Of a DNA stretch of 64,000 bases, positions 29,163-38,337 are shown one piece after another; within the stretch, counting starts at the first letter, position 1; each line of letters opens with the position of its first letter. The stretch comes from Acidimicrobiia bacterium (lineage in GTDB: Bacteria > Actinomycetota > Acidimicrobiia > Acidimicrobiales > Bin134), in the NCBI GenBank assembly GCA_022822905.1, contig JAJDYE010000026.1:1-64000 (forward strand), in the 5' to 3' direction. The notes below the pieces were generated by a model. That model had not been told where the DNA came from. It saw nothing but the letters and a program-made list of their open reading frames with translations, and searched no databases. Position numbers and translations under genes: made by a program.

Positions 29163-32100
29163 ATGGAGGGCAGCATGTCCAACGGCACCAGCAAACCGAG
29201 GCGGGCAATGCAGTTGGGCAGTGCATTGATTGCAGTAGTCGCACTGTTGGTCAGCATCACCGCGATCGCGTCTGCTCAAACCGCACAATCGCGCTACTAC
29301 TCCGGGGTAATCACGGGTCCCGACTTCTGCATCAACAACAGCTTGGGCGGCCCCAGGACCTACCCATTCGATAGCCCTCCCCGAGACGGGATTGCTGATA
29401 TTTGCTCGCTGCCCACCACCCGCCGAGCCACCATCGCCCGCCAGAATGCGATGGAGCTCTTGGCTCTCGACTTTGTCCCCCGTTTCGGACAGCTGTACGC
29501 CTACGAGTGCACTGACGTCGCTGCATCCTATGGAGAACCCGAAAAGGAAGCCGCGGACGAATGCGCCGCCCCCCGAGCCGCCGATGCGGCCGGACAGCCC
29601 ACTCCCCCCGTGCCGGCCTCCCGCGTCTCCCCGGCCCTCGCCACCACATGGCCTAGCGGCTTCTTCTCTGGGCCTGTAGTCACCAGCTCTACCTTCTGCC
29701 TGAATCGGAGCCTCGGCGGCCCGGTCACATACCCGCTCGACGTCAACGGCGACGACGTGGCCGACATTTGCTCGCTGCCCACCACCCGCCGAGCCACCAT
29801 CGCCCGCCAAAACGCTTTGGAGCAGCTCGCCCGCGAGCGCGACATCCTCTTCGATGCCCTGTTGGCCAGCGAATGCGCCCGACTCATCGATACCAGCTTC
29901 GGCGAGACCGCCGCCGAGGCCAGAGACGAATGCGCCATCATCGAATCCGACACCGGAAGACCCCTCCCCGGCGACGAAGATGAAGATGAAGAAGACACCG
30001 GAGGGACTGGAGGCACCGGCGAGACCGGTGATGATACCGATGATGATGACACCGGCACCCCCACCCGACCCACCGGCCCCACCCAAAGCGTCACCGCCCC
30101 CACCGCCACCAACCCCGGCACCTACAGCAAGCGAGCCGCCCAAGACCTGCTCTTGGCTCCCAGCGATCGCGGAATAGTGGCGAGTTGGGATCCGGTCACC
30201 GCCGATGATGACCCCGACGATTCGGACAGCGATCCATACGACGCCAACGACGTGTTCGAGTTCATCGTGCAGTACAGCACCAGTAGAAGCATGTCGAACA
30301 GCAAGCAGCTCAAGCTCAACCTCAACACTGATGGCTCGGTCTCGAATACCCAACCCGACAATTGCGGCACAGAGAGCGCCGACCATTCCGAGTACCAATG
30401 CCCGATTACCCAGTTGCGTACCAACACCGACTACTACGTGCGGGTCTTGGCCAATCGAGGTCTAGGCAACTCCACAGGGTCGGGTAACAGTGCCACCCGC
30501 GATTACTGGACTCCCATCCTGGCAATCAGGACGGGGATCGCCGGTCCGCCGAGATGGGTCGACCAGGACGCAGAAGAGCGTGGAGTTCAAGGGCTGGTCA
30601 GTCAGGAATACGGCGAGATAACTGCCTATTGGGCTCACCCAGCCGAAGGCAATAGCGCCATCCTCAACTACACCATCCAGTGGGGCACCAGCAACAGCTT
30701 CGCCAACAACTGCGATACCAGCAACAACTGCGAGCAGAAGAGAGTCCCGTCTTCGGACACGGAAACCACCATCACTGGACTGACCAACAAGCGCACCTAC
30801 TACGTGAGGATTCAGGGGGCCACGTCGAATGGCCCTGGCACATGGTCACTCACCCAGAGGCTCCCCTTGACCAGCGACCTGAAAGATCCCGGCGCGCCGA
30901 CCAATGTCCGGCTCACTACCGTTTCACCTGGCACCTCCCTGCAGGTGGATTGGAATGCGCCGCTCATCAATGACAACGACCCAGCGGCAACCGGTTACCG
31001 GGTCCAATGGCGCAACGTGAGCGACAATGAGAACTGGTCCGCATCCAGACGGCAGTCACCGGCTATCGCCGCTGGCACTACGACCTACACCATCACCGGT
31101 CTAAGCGGCTTGGATGTTTACGAAGTACGGGTTCTGGCCATCAACGACAGGGTGGGCGGACCGTGGTCTTCTACAACCAGGATCACCCTGGGAGTCGCAG
31201 GAGCGCCCTTCAACCTCATGGTCGTGCCGGGCGGCGACACCATCGCTGTGAACTGGACCAACCCAACCAGCTCACCAGCGGTTGACGACATCGTCATTCA
31301 GTGGGATACCAGTCGCGGCTTCGCTGCCAATTGCGCAGCCGATTCCTCTTGCGCTCAGCAAACTCTGGCATCCAGCGCAACCACCTTCACCACGCCAAGG
31401 TTGAGCACCAACACTGTCTATTACATACGGCTGCGCTCGATAAACGACAACGGGCCCGGCCCGTGGTCGGAAATTGTCTCCTCCGAACCCGGCACGCTGA
31501 TCGCTCCGACCGGCGTTACCGCCGCTGAGGACAACCAAGGCACAGCGGAAGATCCCACCAACATCAGGAACTTGGACTTGAGTTGGACTTACGCCGAGGA
31601 ATCCGGCAAGCCCCAATTGCGTGGTTTCGCCATTCGGTGGCGTCGAGTAGGGACAACGAGCTGGGGTTCTACCCGGACCATTTCGCTGGCTCAAGCTGGC
31701 TGCCCGGCGACAAACGACGACAACACGCCTAATACGGACTATCCCTACTGCTCGACCTTCACGTACGAGCTCACCGGATTGACGACTGGCGTAGCCCATG
31801 AGGTTCAGGTCTTGTCCCGGAACGACTACGGCAACGGCCCGTGGTTCGTTACCCCTGATGATGACCCAATAACAGACGCTTCGAATGTAGCCATACCGGG
31901 AGCGAGCTTCATTCCCACAGGCGTTGCCGCCTTGACTAATGACACCGACAGCAGCAGTCGGCCAACTATCAATGTGACGTGGGGTGCGCCCAGCGGTTCG
32001 TTGACTGTCACCAGTTATCACGTGCAATGGCGCTCGTGCGGCACAAGCGGATACAGCTGTAGCGGATGGGGCACGAGTAGCACAGTGGCTCAAGACGCCA

Positions 32101-32309
32101 GCCCTCTAAAGGCGCTGTTCCCAGCGACAAGCTTGAGGGATGGCATTTACTACCAGGCTCGCGTAAGGGCAAACGGTGCCAGTTCCAGCGGCGGCAGCAG
32201 TGCCTACGCTGAGTCAGATCGGTACCCAGTGACCATCGACGACAATGACACGCCAAGCGACCGAACAGACGACACGGTAACTCTCGGTACCCCAATCACG
32301 AACCCGTAA
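29163..32309 (+). CDS. large secreted fibronectin type III repeat protein
   Basis: Signal-like N-terminus (ALIAVVALLVSITAIASAQT), duplicated Cys-containing domain, acidic/Thr-rich linker, several Fn3-like units (W-AP/ YRVQWR / YYVRV / GPWS). Confidence 0.8.
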   Translation: MEGSMSNGTSKPRRAMQLGSALIAVVALLVSITAIASAQTAQSRYYSGVITGPDFCINNSLGGPRTYPFDSPPRDGIADICSLPTTRRATIARQNAMELLALDFVPRFGQLYAYECTDVAASYGEPEKEAADECAAPRAADAAGQPTPPVPASRVSPALATTWPSGFFSGPVVTSSTFCLNRSLGGPVTYPLDVNGDDVADICSLPTTRRATIARQNALEQLARERDILFDALLASECARLIDTSFGETAAEARDECAIIESDTGRPLPGDEDEDEEDTGGTGGTGETGDDTDDDDTGTPTRPTGPTQSVTAPTATNPGTYSKRAAQDLLLAPSDRGIVASWDPVTADDDPDDSDSDPYDANDVFEFIVQYSTSRSMSNSKQLKLNLNTDGSVSNTQPDNCGTESADHSEYQCPITQLRTNTDYYVRVLANRGLGNSTGSGNSATRDYWTPILAIRTGIAGPPRWVDQDAEERGVQGLVSQEYGEITAYWAHPAEGNSAILNYTIQWGTSNSFANNCDTSNNCEQKRVPSSDTETTITGLTNKRTYYVRIQGATSNGPGTWSLTQRLPLTSDLKDPGAPTNVRLTTVSPGTSLQVDWNAPLINDNDPAATGYRVQWRNVSDNENWSASRRQSPAIAAGTTTYTITGLSGLDVYEVRVLAINDRVGGPWSSTTRITLGVAGAPFNLMVVPGGDTIAVNWTNPTSSPAVDDIVIQWDTSRGFAANCAADSSCAQQTLASSATTFTTPRLSTNTVYYIRLRSINDNGPGPWSEIVSSEPGTLIAPTGVTAAEDNQGTAEDPTNIRNLDLSWTYAEESGKPQLRGFAIRWRRVGTTSWGSTRTISLAQAGCPATNDDNTPNTDYPYCSTFTYELTGLTTGVAHEVQVLSRNDYGNGPWFVTPDDDPITDASNVAIPGASFIPTGVAALTNDTDSSSRPTINVTWGAPSGSLTVTSYHVQWRSCGTSGYSCSGWGTSSTVAQDASPLKALFPATSLRDGIYYQARVRANGASSSGGSSAYAESDRYPVTIDDNDTPSDRTDDTVTLGTPITNP
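29400..29443 (+). repeat. 44-bp exact direct repeat, copy 1 (second copy 29766-29809)
   Basis: atttgctcgctgcccaccacccgccgagccaccatcgcccgcca occurs twice, 366 bp apart. Confidence 0.9.
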
Positions 32310-32497
32310 GGTCATCTTTGAAATCCGTGTGGGCAGCGGGATAGACCGTGAGGCAGTTGAACTAGGCGGTGCGGTGGGTGGCCCGGCTCAGGGCGCCCGC
32401 CGCCCGCAGTTCATCGAGGACGGCGGGCTGGGCCGGGACAGGACCCGCCGCCCCGCCGGACAAGCGCTAACCACCGCGGGGTCGCGTGCAGGGACGG

Positions 32498-32746
32498 CTA
32501 GTCAGTTTCGCGGGGGTCGTCGATGGTGACGGCGCTTACCTCGGTGAGGCGGGTGCTGACCATGTCGAGGGCGATTTGCTCTAGGAACTCTTTGGGCATG
32601 ACGCACTCGCGGCATTCGGCGCCTTCAAGGATTAGGCGGAGAACCACGGTGTTGCCGGTGGCCGATACGAGTTCTACGTCGCCGCCGTCTAGGGCTACCA
32701 GGGCCCTCATTTCGCCGACAGCTTCGTCTAATAGGGCTTGATCCAT
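32498..32746 (-). CDS. NifU C-terminal-domain-like small protein
   Basis: 82 aa: VALDGGDVELVSATGNTVVLRLILEGAECRECVMPKEFLEQIALDMV with a CxxC motif. Confidence 0.6.
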   Translation of the reverse strand: MDQALLDEAVGEMRALVALDGGDVELVSATGNTVVLRLILEGAECRECVMPKEFLEQIALDMVSTRLTEVSAVTIDDPRETD

Positions 32747-32758
32747 CTCGAATTGCTC

Positions 32759-33562
32759 CTAACCGGTGTCTTGGCCGAGGTTGGGTGGCCGAGTTCGGGA
32801 CAGGAAGGCGCCGGCGTCGGCCAGGATTAGCTGGCCGGTGGTGCAGCGGGCCAGGTCGGAGGCCAGGTAGACCGAAAGGCGCCCCAGTTCTTCGGGCAGG
32901 GTCTCCCGGCGAAGCGGGGTGGCGGCCACGATGGCTTCGTAGTGTTCGGGAGAAAATGCTTCCCTTATCAATTCAGTGGGGGTGGTGCCGGGGGCGATGG
33001 CATTGACTCGGATGTTGTGGGGGCCGAGCTCGACCGCCATGGACCACGTGAGGTGGTTGATAGCGGCCTTGGCCGCGGCGTAGCTCGACATCATGGGCGA
33101 AGGCCGGGTGGTCTCACCCGAGCTCACGTTGATGATCACCCCGCCGCCCTGTTCCATCATCACCAGAGCTTCGGCCCGGCCACACAACGCGGTCAGCACC
33201 AGATTCTGGTCTACAAGATCCCGCCAGAATTCTCCGTCCATGTCCACAAACCGAGTTGGGGATCGACCGGCCATCATGCCGACGTTGTTGACGGCAATGT
33301 CCAGGCTCCCGCCCCAGGCCACCACATCGCCCACCAGGGCCTCAATGGCGGCGTCATCTCGCAGATCAGCGGCAAAGGCCCGGGCCGTGCCCCCTTCATC
33401 GGCAATTTGGGCCACGGTTTCCTCGGCATTCTCGCCCCGGATGTCGTTCACCGCTACCGCAGCGCCGGCCCGACCCATCCACCGGGCGATCTCCCGGCCG
33501 ATGCCTGCTCCCGCCCCGGTTACCAGCGCAACCTTGCCGGAGTGGTCGATCTCTACGGTCAT
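32759..33562 (-). CDS. SDR-family oxidoreductase
   Basis: VALVTGAGAGIGREIARWMG, NNVG, SYAAAKAAINHL; start trimmed to MTVEIDHSG. Confidence 0.9.
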   Translation of the reverse strand: MTVEIDHSGKVALVTGAGAGIGREIARWMGRAGAAVAVNDIRGENAEETVAQIADEGGTARAFAADLRDDAAIEALVGDVVAWGGSLDIAVNNVGMMAGRSPTRFVDMDGEFWRDLVDQNLVLTALCGRAEALVMMEQGGGVIINVSSGETTRPSPMMSSYAAAKAAINHLTWSMAVELGPHNIRVNAIAPGTTPTELIREAFSPEHYEAIVAATPLRRETLPEELGRLSVYLASDLARCTTGQLILADAGAFLSRTRPPNLGQDTG

Positions 33563-33615
33563 CGCCTCAATACCGCCGTCAGCTGCTCGATCTCGACGCT
33601 CATTTCGCGGTTGCG

Positions 33616-34683
33616 CTAGCCGTGCCGGAGTCCAACCCGCACCGCGTCGTGGTCGGCGGTGCGCTGGAGCAGGGCCATGGCTTGGTCGATCTGGTCGAGG
33701 CCGAACACCTCGCCCAGAAGCGGCCCCGTGGGGAACTCTCCGCTGTTCAATATGTCCACCGCTTCTCGCATGGAGCTCGGAGTGGAACCGCTGCCGCCCT
33801 GGACCGTGAGGCCCTTGAGCACGATCAGGTCGGTGATCATCTCCACTGGTGCAAGGTTCTTCAATCCGGCCAGCTGCACCTTGCCCCCTTGGCGGACCAG
33901 GCTCAGACACAGAGGCACGGTGACAGTGGTATCGGCCAGGTCTACGGCCATGTCGGCCATGGCCCCACCGGTGATCTCGGCCACAAACGCCACCAGGTCG
34001 GTGGCGGTGACATCGACGGTTACATCGGCGCCCACCTCGCGGGCCACCTTTAGGCGCAGGGAGTCGGCTTCGGTACCGGTGACGATTACCGTCTCCGCGC
34101 CCCGGCGCTTGGCCTCCGCGGCGTACACCAGCCCCATGTGGCCCGGACCCTGCACCACCACGGTCTCACCCTCGCCCACGGGCATCCGGCTGAACCAGTT
34201 GCACACGTTGGCCAGGGGCTCGAACAGGGTCAGCTCGGCGGCATCGATGTCGTCGGTCAGCTTCACCAGATGGGTGTTGGGCAACACGCCCATGTACTCC
34301 CCGTAGCCGCCCCACAGCCCGTGGCCGTCTTCGAGGCCCATCGTGTAGCCGTACACCTCGCCCAGGCCAAAGGGATTGTTCTCCGTAACCGGGGCCCGCA
34401 CAACAAGGTCCACCGCCACCCGGTCGCCCACCGCCACGCCCAGGTTGGCATCGTCGGCCAGGGCATGAACCCGGCCCACGATCTCATGGCCGGGAACCAG
34501 CGGCGACTTCTCTCCGGGGACGTGCTGGTGGCCGTGGAGCTGGGCCACGTCGCTGCCGCACATGCCCACGGCCTCCACCTTGAGCACCCCGCCACCAGCC
34601 GGCGGCTCGGGCACTGGGAAGTCGTCCCTCAGTTGGAAGGTGCCGTCGCCGTTGAAGACAACGCCCCGACAAGTGCTGCTCAT
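33616..34683 (-). CDS. medium-chain (zinc-type) alcohol dehydrogenase-like protein
   Basis: GMCGSDVAQLHG, PLVPGHEIVGRV, VVVQGPGHMGLVYAAEAKRRGA. Confidence 0.88.
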   Translation of the reverse strand: MSSTCRGVVFNGDGTFQLRDDFPVPEPPAGGGVLKVEAVGMCGSDVAQLHGHQHVPGEKSPLVPGHEIVGRVHALADDANLGVAVGDRVAVDLVVRAPVTENNPFGLGEVYGYTMGLEDGHGLWGGYGEYMGVLPNTHLVKLTDDIDAAELTLFEPLANVCNWFSRMPVGEGETVVVQGPGHMGLVYAAEAKRRGAETVIVTGTEADSLRLKVAREVGADVTVDVTATDLVAFVAEITGGAMADMAVDLADTTVTVPLCLSLVRQGGKVQLAGLKNLAPVEMITDLIVLKGLTVQGGSGSTPSSMREAVDILNSGEFPTGPLLGEVFGLDQIDQAMALLQRTADHDAVRVGLRHG

Positions 34684-34720
34684 GATCGCGGTCTCCTCTC
34701 GGGGTTTGAGGTCAGCCAGT

Positions 34721-35923
34721 TCAGCTGATCCCGCTCTTCTCCAGGATGTGGACGCCGCAGCTCGAGCCGAGGCCGATCACATGGGCCAAGCCCACGTTGG
34801 CGCCTTCGATCTGGCGGTCGCCGGCCTCGCCCCGCAGGTGGGTGGCCACCTCGTACACATTGGCCACGCCGGTGGCGCCGATGGGATGGCCCTTGGAGAT
34901 GAGGCCGCCGGACACGTTCACCGGAGTGTCGCCGTCGCGCCTCGGAGCGCCCCGGTCGATGAAGTCGCCCGCGCCGCCCGGCTCGCACAGCCCCAGGTTG
35001 TCGTAGTGGATGAGCTCCGCGGTGGCGAAGCAGTCGTGCAGCTCCACCAGGCTGAGGTCTTCGGGGCCCACCCCGGCCTGCTCGTAGGCGATTTGAGCGG
35101 CGTTGCGGGTGAGGGTGTTCACGTCGGGCTGCATGGCACCGGATTCCACGTAGGGATCGGTGGTGAGCACCGAGGCGGAGAGCTTCACCGCCCGAGACTG
35201 CTGCTCGCGGCTGAGGGTGGCAAACCGCTCCTCGCCCACCAGCACGCAGGCCGCAGCACCGTCGCCGGTGGGGCAGCACATCAGCAGCGTGTTGGGGTAG
35301 CTCTGCATGGGCGAGCCCATCACCTCTTCCAGGCTGAACTCCTTCTGGTACTGGGCCAGAGGGTTGAGCGTGGAGTGGGCGTGGTTCTTCTGGGCCACCT
35401 TGGCGAACTGCTCAAAGCCCACCCCGTCGTTGTCGTTGGCGTACTCCATGCCCGCTTGGGCGAACACGCCGGGCATGGTGTCGGTGCCCAGGATGCCGTC
35501 GATGGGCATCACCGCGCCGAAACGGCCCGACGGCTCGTACACGTTCTTCTCTTTGCGGGCGCCCCCGGCCAGAAGCCCCATCTTGCCCATCTGCTCCACG
35601 CCGATGGCCAGGCCCATGTCGGCCTCACCGGCCCGGATGGCCATGATCACGGTGCGCAGTGCGGTGGCCCCGGTGGCGCACGCGTTGGACACGTTGTACA
35701 CCGGGATGCCGGTTTGGCCGATCTGCTTTTGCACCTGCTGGCCCATGCCGGCGTTGGCCTGGAACAGGGTCCCGCACGAGAGGAGGTCCATGTCGGAGAT
35801 GGTCACCCCGCCGTCGTCCAGTGCGCCCAGAGCCGCCGCGGCGGCCAAGTCCACCGCATCCTGGTCGGGGTAGCGGCCGAACGCCGTCATGTGCGTTCCC
35901 AGAACCCAGATGTCTTGTGCCAT
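34721..35923 (-). CDS. thiolase-family protein / lipid-transfer protein
   Basis: NVSNACATGATALRTV active-site Cys, LHDCFATAELIHYDNLGL, GGLISKGHPIGATG. Confidence 0.88.
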   Translation of the reverse strand: MAQDIWVLGTHMTAFGRYPDQDAVDLAAAAALGALDDGGVTISDMDLLSCGTLFQANAGMGQQVQKQIGQTGIPVYNVSNACATGATALRTVIMAIRAGEADMGLAIGVEQMGKMGLLAGGARKEKNVYEPSGRFGAVMPIDGILGTDTMPGVFAQAGMEYANDNDGVGFEQFAKVAQKNHAHSTLNPLAQYQKEFSLEEVMGSPMQSYPNTLLMCCPTGDGAAACVLVGEERFATLSREQQSRAVKLSASVLTTDPYVESGAMQPDVNTLTRNAAQIAYEQAGVGPEDLSLVELHDCFATAELIHYDNLGLCEPGGAGDFIDRGAPRRDGDTPVNVSGGLISKGHPIGATGVANVYEVATHLRGEAGDRQIEGANVGLAHVIGLGSSCGVHILEKSGIS

Positions 35924-35947
35924 TGTCGGCCTCCTATTGAATTGCTG

Positions 35948-36376
35948 TCATACCGGGGCGTAGCCGAAGGCAACGGCCTCTTGGCCGTCGTCGTCGGTGC
36001 CCACGACATAGGTGTCGAGCTTGACCTTCATGCCGAGCGTGATCTTGGCCGGATCGGGCTCGATGTTGATGAGATTGGAGCGAACCGAGGTGCCGTCGTC
36101 GGTGAGCACGATGGCCGAGACGTAGGGCGTGGGAATGGTGGGGGCGGCCCGGTAGACGATGCTGAAGGTGCGCAGCGTTCCGGTGTCGCTCACCCGCACC
36201 GGTTTGAACTCTCGGTGGCCGCAGTGGGCGCAGGCGTTGCGCCGGCCGAAGAATCGGGCACCGCAATTGGTGCATTCGTTGGCTTGCAGATAGGGCTCAT
36301 CGCCCAAGACCAGGTAGTCCACGAGTGGGATTTGCACGCTGGGCAGACTACCCCAGCGGCTGTTGTACCGGCCCAA
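35948..36376 (-). CDS. Zn-ribbon/OB-fold DUF35-family protein
   Basis: CTNCGARFFGRRNACAHCGHREFKPVRVSDTGTLRTFSIV, adjacent to thiolase; start uncertain. Confidence 0.88.
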   Translation of the reverse strand: MGRYNSRWGSLPSVQIPLVDYLVLGDEPYLQANECTNCGARFFGRRNACAHCGHREFKPVRVSDTGTLRTFSIVYRAAPTIPTPYVSAIVLTDDGTSVRSNLINIEPDPAKITLGMKVKLDTYVVGTDDDGQEAVAFGYAPV

Positions 36377-36415
36377 CTGCGCCGGGCGCGTGGGCCGATT
36401 GTCGGCTATTGCCGG

Positions 36416-36904
36416 CTATCCGGGGATGTCGAATCCCTCGGGGAAACCGCCGTCCATGTACCCACCGATTTCCACCTTTTTGACGATGCGGAATCCGTCG
36501 GGGGTCCGGGAGACGGTGTCGTGGTACCAGCCGCCCACGTAGAACAAGTGCAGCCCCGATCCGTTGGGGTCGAACTTGCCGTCGCCGTCCACCGGCATGC
36601 CCATGGGATTGTGGAAGAGGGTCGTGCATTGGGCGGTGTCGCCGTCCCAACTGCGGATATAGGTCTTGCCCACCATGTGCTGGGTCATGGGGAAGATGGA
36701 AAGGGCCATCTGGAGCCACCCCTTGACGGTGGGATAGTCGCCGTTGGCGTCGTCCACTCCGGGGGCCGACGAGGAGTAGTCCAGGTGGGCATCGGGGGTG
36801 AAGACCGTGTCGAGCAGGTCCCAGTCCTTCTCGTCAATGGCAATGGTGTAGCGGACGATGGTGTCCTCGATGGCCAGGCGGTCGACAGGATCAGGCATGT
36901 TCAT
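36416..36904 (-). CDS. SnoaL-like / NTF2-fold protein
   Basis: DRLAIEDTIVRYTIAIDEKDWDLLDTVFTPDAHLDYSS. Confidence 0.8.
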   Translation of the reverse strand: MNMPDPVDRLAIEDTIVRYTIAIDEKDWDLLDTVFTPDAHLDYSSSAPGVDDANGDYPTVKGWLQMALSIFPMTQHMVGKTYIRSWDGDTAQCTTLFHNPMGMPVDGDGKFDPNGSGLHLFYVGGWYHDTVSRTPDGFRIVKKVEIGGYMDGGFPEGFDIPG

Positions 36905-37497
36905 GGCGGGCCACCGTAGTAGACAACCTCGTCCAATGGCCTACGGGGGCGGGAGGCGGAGGAGCTCGGTCGATCTTCATCCGGGTAGCCCAGGGCCACA
37001 GTTCCGACAATGCGGCGATCCTCGGGGATCTTGAGGCCCTCGATTACGGCGGCTTCGTGTTCGAACACGCCGAAGAAACAGGAGCCCAGGCCCGCGGCCG
37101 TAGCGGACATAAGCAGGTGGTGCACCGCCATGCCGGCGTCCACCCACCAGTAGGGAACCGGCCAGGCATCAGGGCTGTCGCCGAGGCCGGTGCGGGCCTT
37201 GTCGGGCTCGGAATAGCGCTGGGCGTAGCGCTCGGGCTCGGTGAGCACCACCACCAGAACGGGGGCAATCAGCAGGCCGGGCCAGGGGAACTCGGCTCGG
37301 CGCTCCGAGGAGAGGGTGAGCTGCCAGTAGCGCTCGGGCTCGGTGACCACGCAGAACTCCACGGCCTGGGTGTTGCCCGCTGACGGTGCTCGGCGAGCCT
37401 GGTCGAGCAGCTCGGGCAGCAGGCCGTCGGGCAGTGGATCGGGGAGAAAGTTGCGGCACATCGACCGCCGAAGGGGCGAAGTGTCGCTCATGGCCAC
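36901..37497 (-). CDS. nitroreductase-family protein
   Basis: RRSMCRNF, QARRAPSAGNTQAVEFCVVT, GLGSCFFGVFEHEAAVIEGLKIPEDRRIVGTVALGYPDE. Confidence 0.85.
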   Translation of the reverse strand: MAMSDTSPLRRSMCRNFLPDPLPDGLLPELLDQARRAPSAGNTQAVEFCVVTEPERYWQLTLSSERRAEFPWPGLLIAPVLVVVLTEPERYAQRYSEPDKARTGLGDSPDAWPVPYWWVDAGMAVHHLLMSATAAGLGSCFFGVFEHEAAVIEGLKIPEDRRIVGTVALGYPDEDRPSSSASRPRRPLDEVVYYGGPP

Positions 37498-37523
37498 GGG
37501 CAGCCGAACCGGTGCCCGATCGC

Positions 37524-38192
37524 TCAGGTGTACTTGAGCAGGTCTTCGGCCATGATCCAGCCGAAGGCGATCATGGTGTCTCCGCCGGCGCGGTCCACCT
37601 TGTCGAACAGGGCAGCCACATCGGGGTCGATGCCCTCGGGCTTGGCGGTCTCGTAGTCGAGCAGGCAGGCCTGGCTGTCGTCGCCCACCACTCGGAAGTC
37701 CCGGTCGAGATACCGGCTGGCGCTGATGCTGAACCGCTTGGCCAAGCGGCGTCCCCAGGCCCGCTCTTCGCCGGAGGCCTTGTGGCCCGGCCGGGGAACG
37801 ATGTCCACCAGAGGCTTGAAGGCGTCAAACCCGCCGGCGTTGTCGAACTGGGTCCCCAAGAGCACGTCTTCGTCGGGGAACGCCATCAGGGCCCGGTGCA
37901 GCTGCGCGTCGACGAGTTGGCGGAGAACAGTGCTGCGCTTGGAGGTGCGGGCCACCGAGGCCAGGCCCACCAACACGCTCGGCGTCCCGCCGATGCGCTC
38001 CAGGGTGGAGAAGGCGAATCCCCGGAGCTTGCCGTTCTCCCGGGCGGTGGAGATCAACACCCACTCCTCGGTCTGCTTGGAGAGCAGCCCTACCGAAAAA
38101 GGGTTGGGGCCGTCGGCACACATGTCGGCCATTTCGGCCAGCTCAGCGTCGGTGACCGCTGTGCAGTCCTTGGTTTCGACGTCGATTGCCAT
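37524..38192 (-). CDS. hypothetical protein
   Basis: 222 aa ORF without a recognised motif; consistent with operon spacing. Confidence 0.6.
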   Translation of the reverse strand: MAIDVETKDCTAVTDAELAEMADMCADGPNPFSVGLLSKQTEEWVLISTARENGKLRGFAFSTLERIGGTPSVLVGLASVARTSKRSTVLRQLVDAQLHRALMAFPDEDVLLGTQFDNAGGFDAFKPLVDIVPRPGHKASGEERAWGRRLAKRFSISASRYLDRDFRVVGDDSQACLLDYETAKPEGIDPDVAALFDKVDRAGGDTMIAFGWIMAEDLLKYT

Positions 38193-38337
38193 GCGCTGCT
38201 CGCCCTCCTTGCTGGCTGGTCCCCCACAGATTTCCGCCCGTGGGCACCCCTATAGTCCATCAATCGCTCCGGTAGGCGCGCAAACCCGCAGGATTGCAAG
38301 GGTTTTCGATGATTGACCGCTTTCGGTAAAACGCCAG

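Noticed and set aside
34562-36919. 785-aa plus-strand ORF opposite the thiolase/DUF35 genes
   Set aside because: Antisense shadow of recognised genes; no plausible domain.
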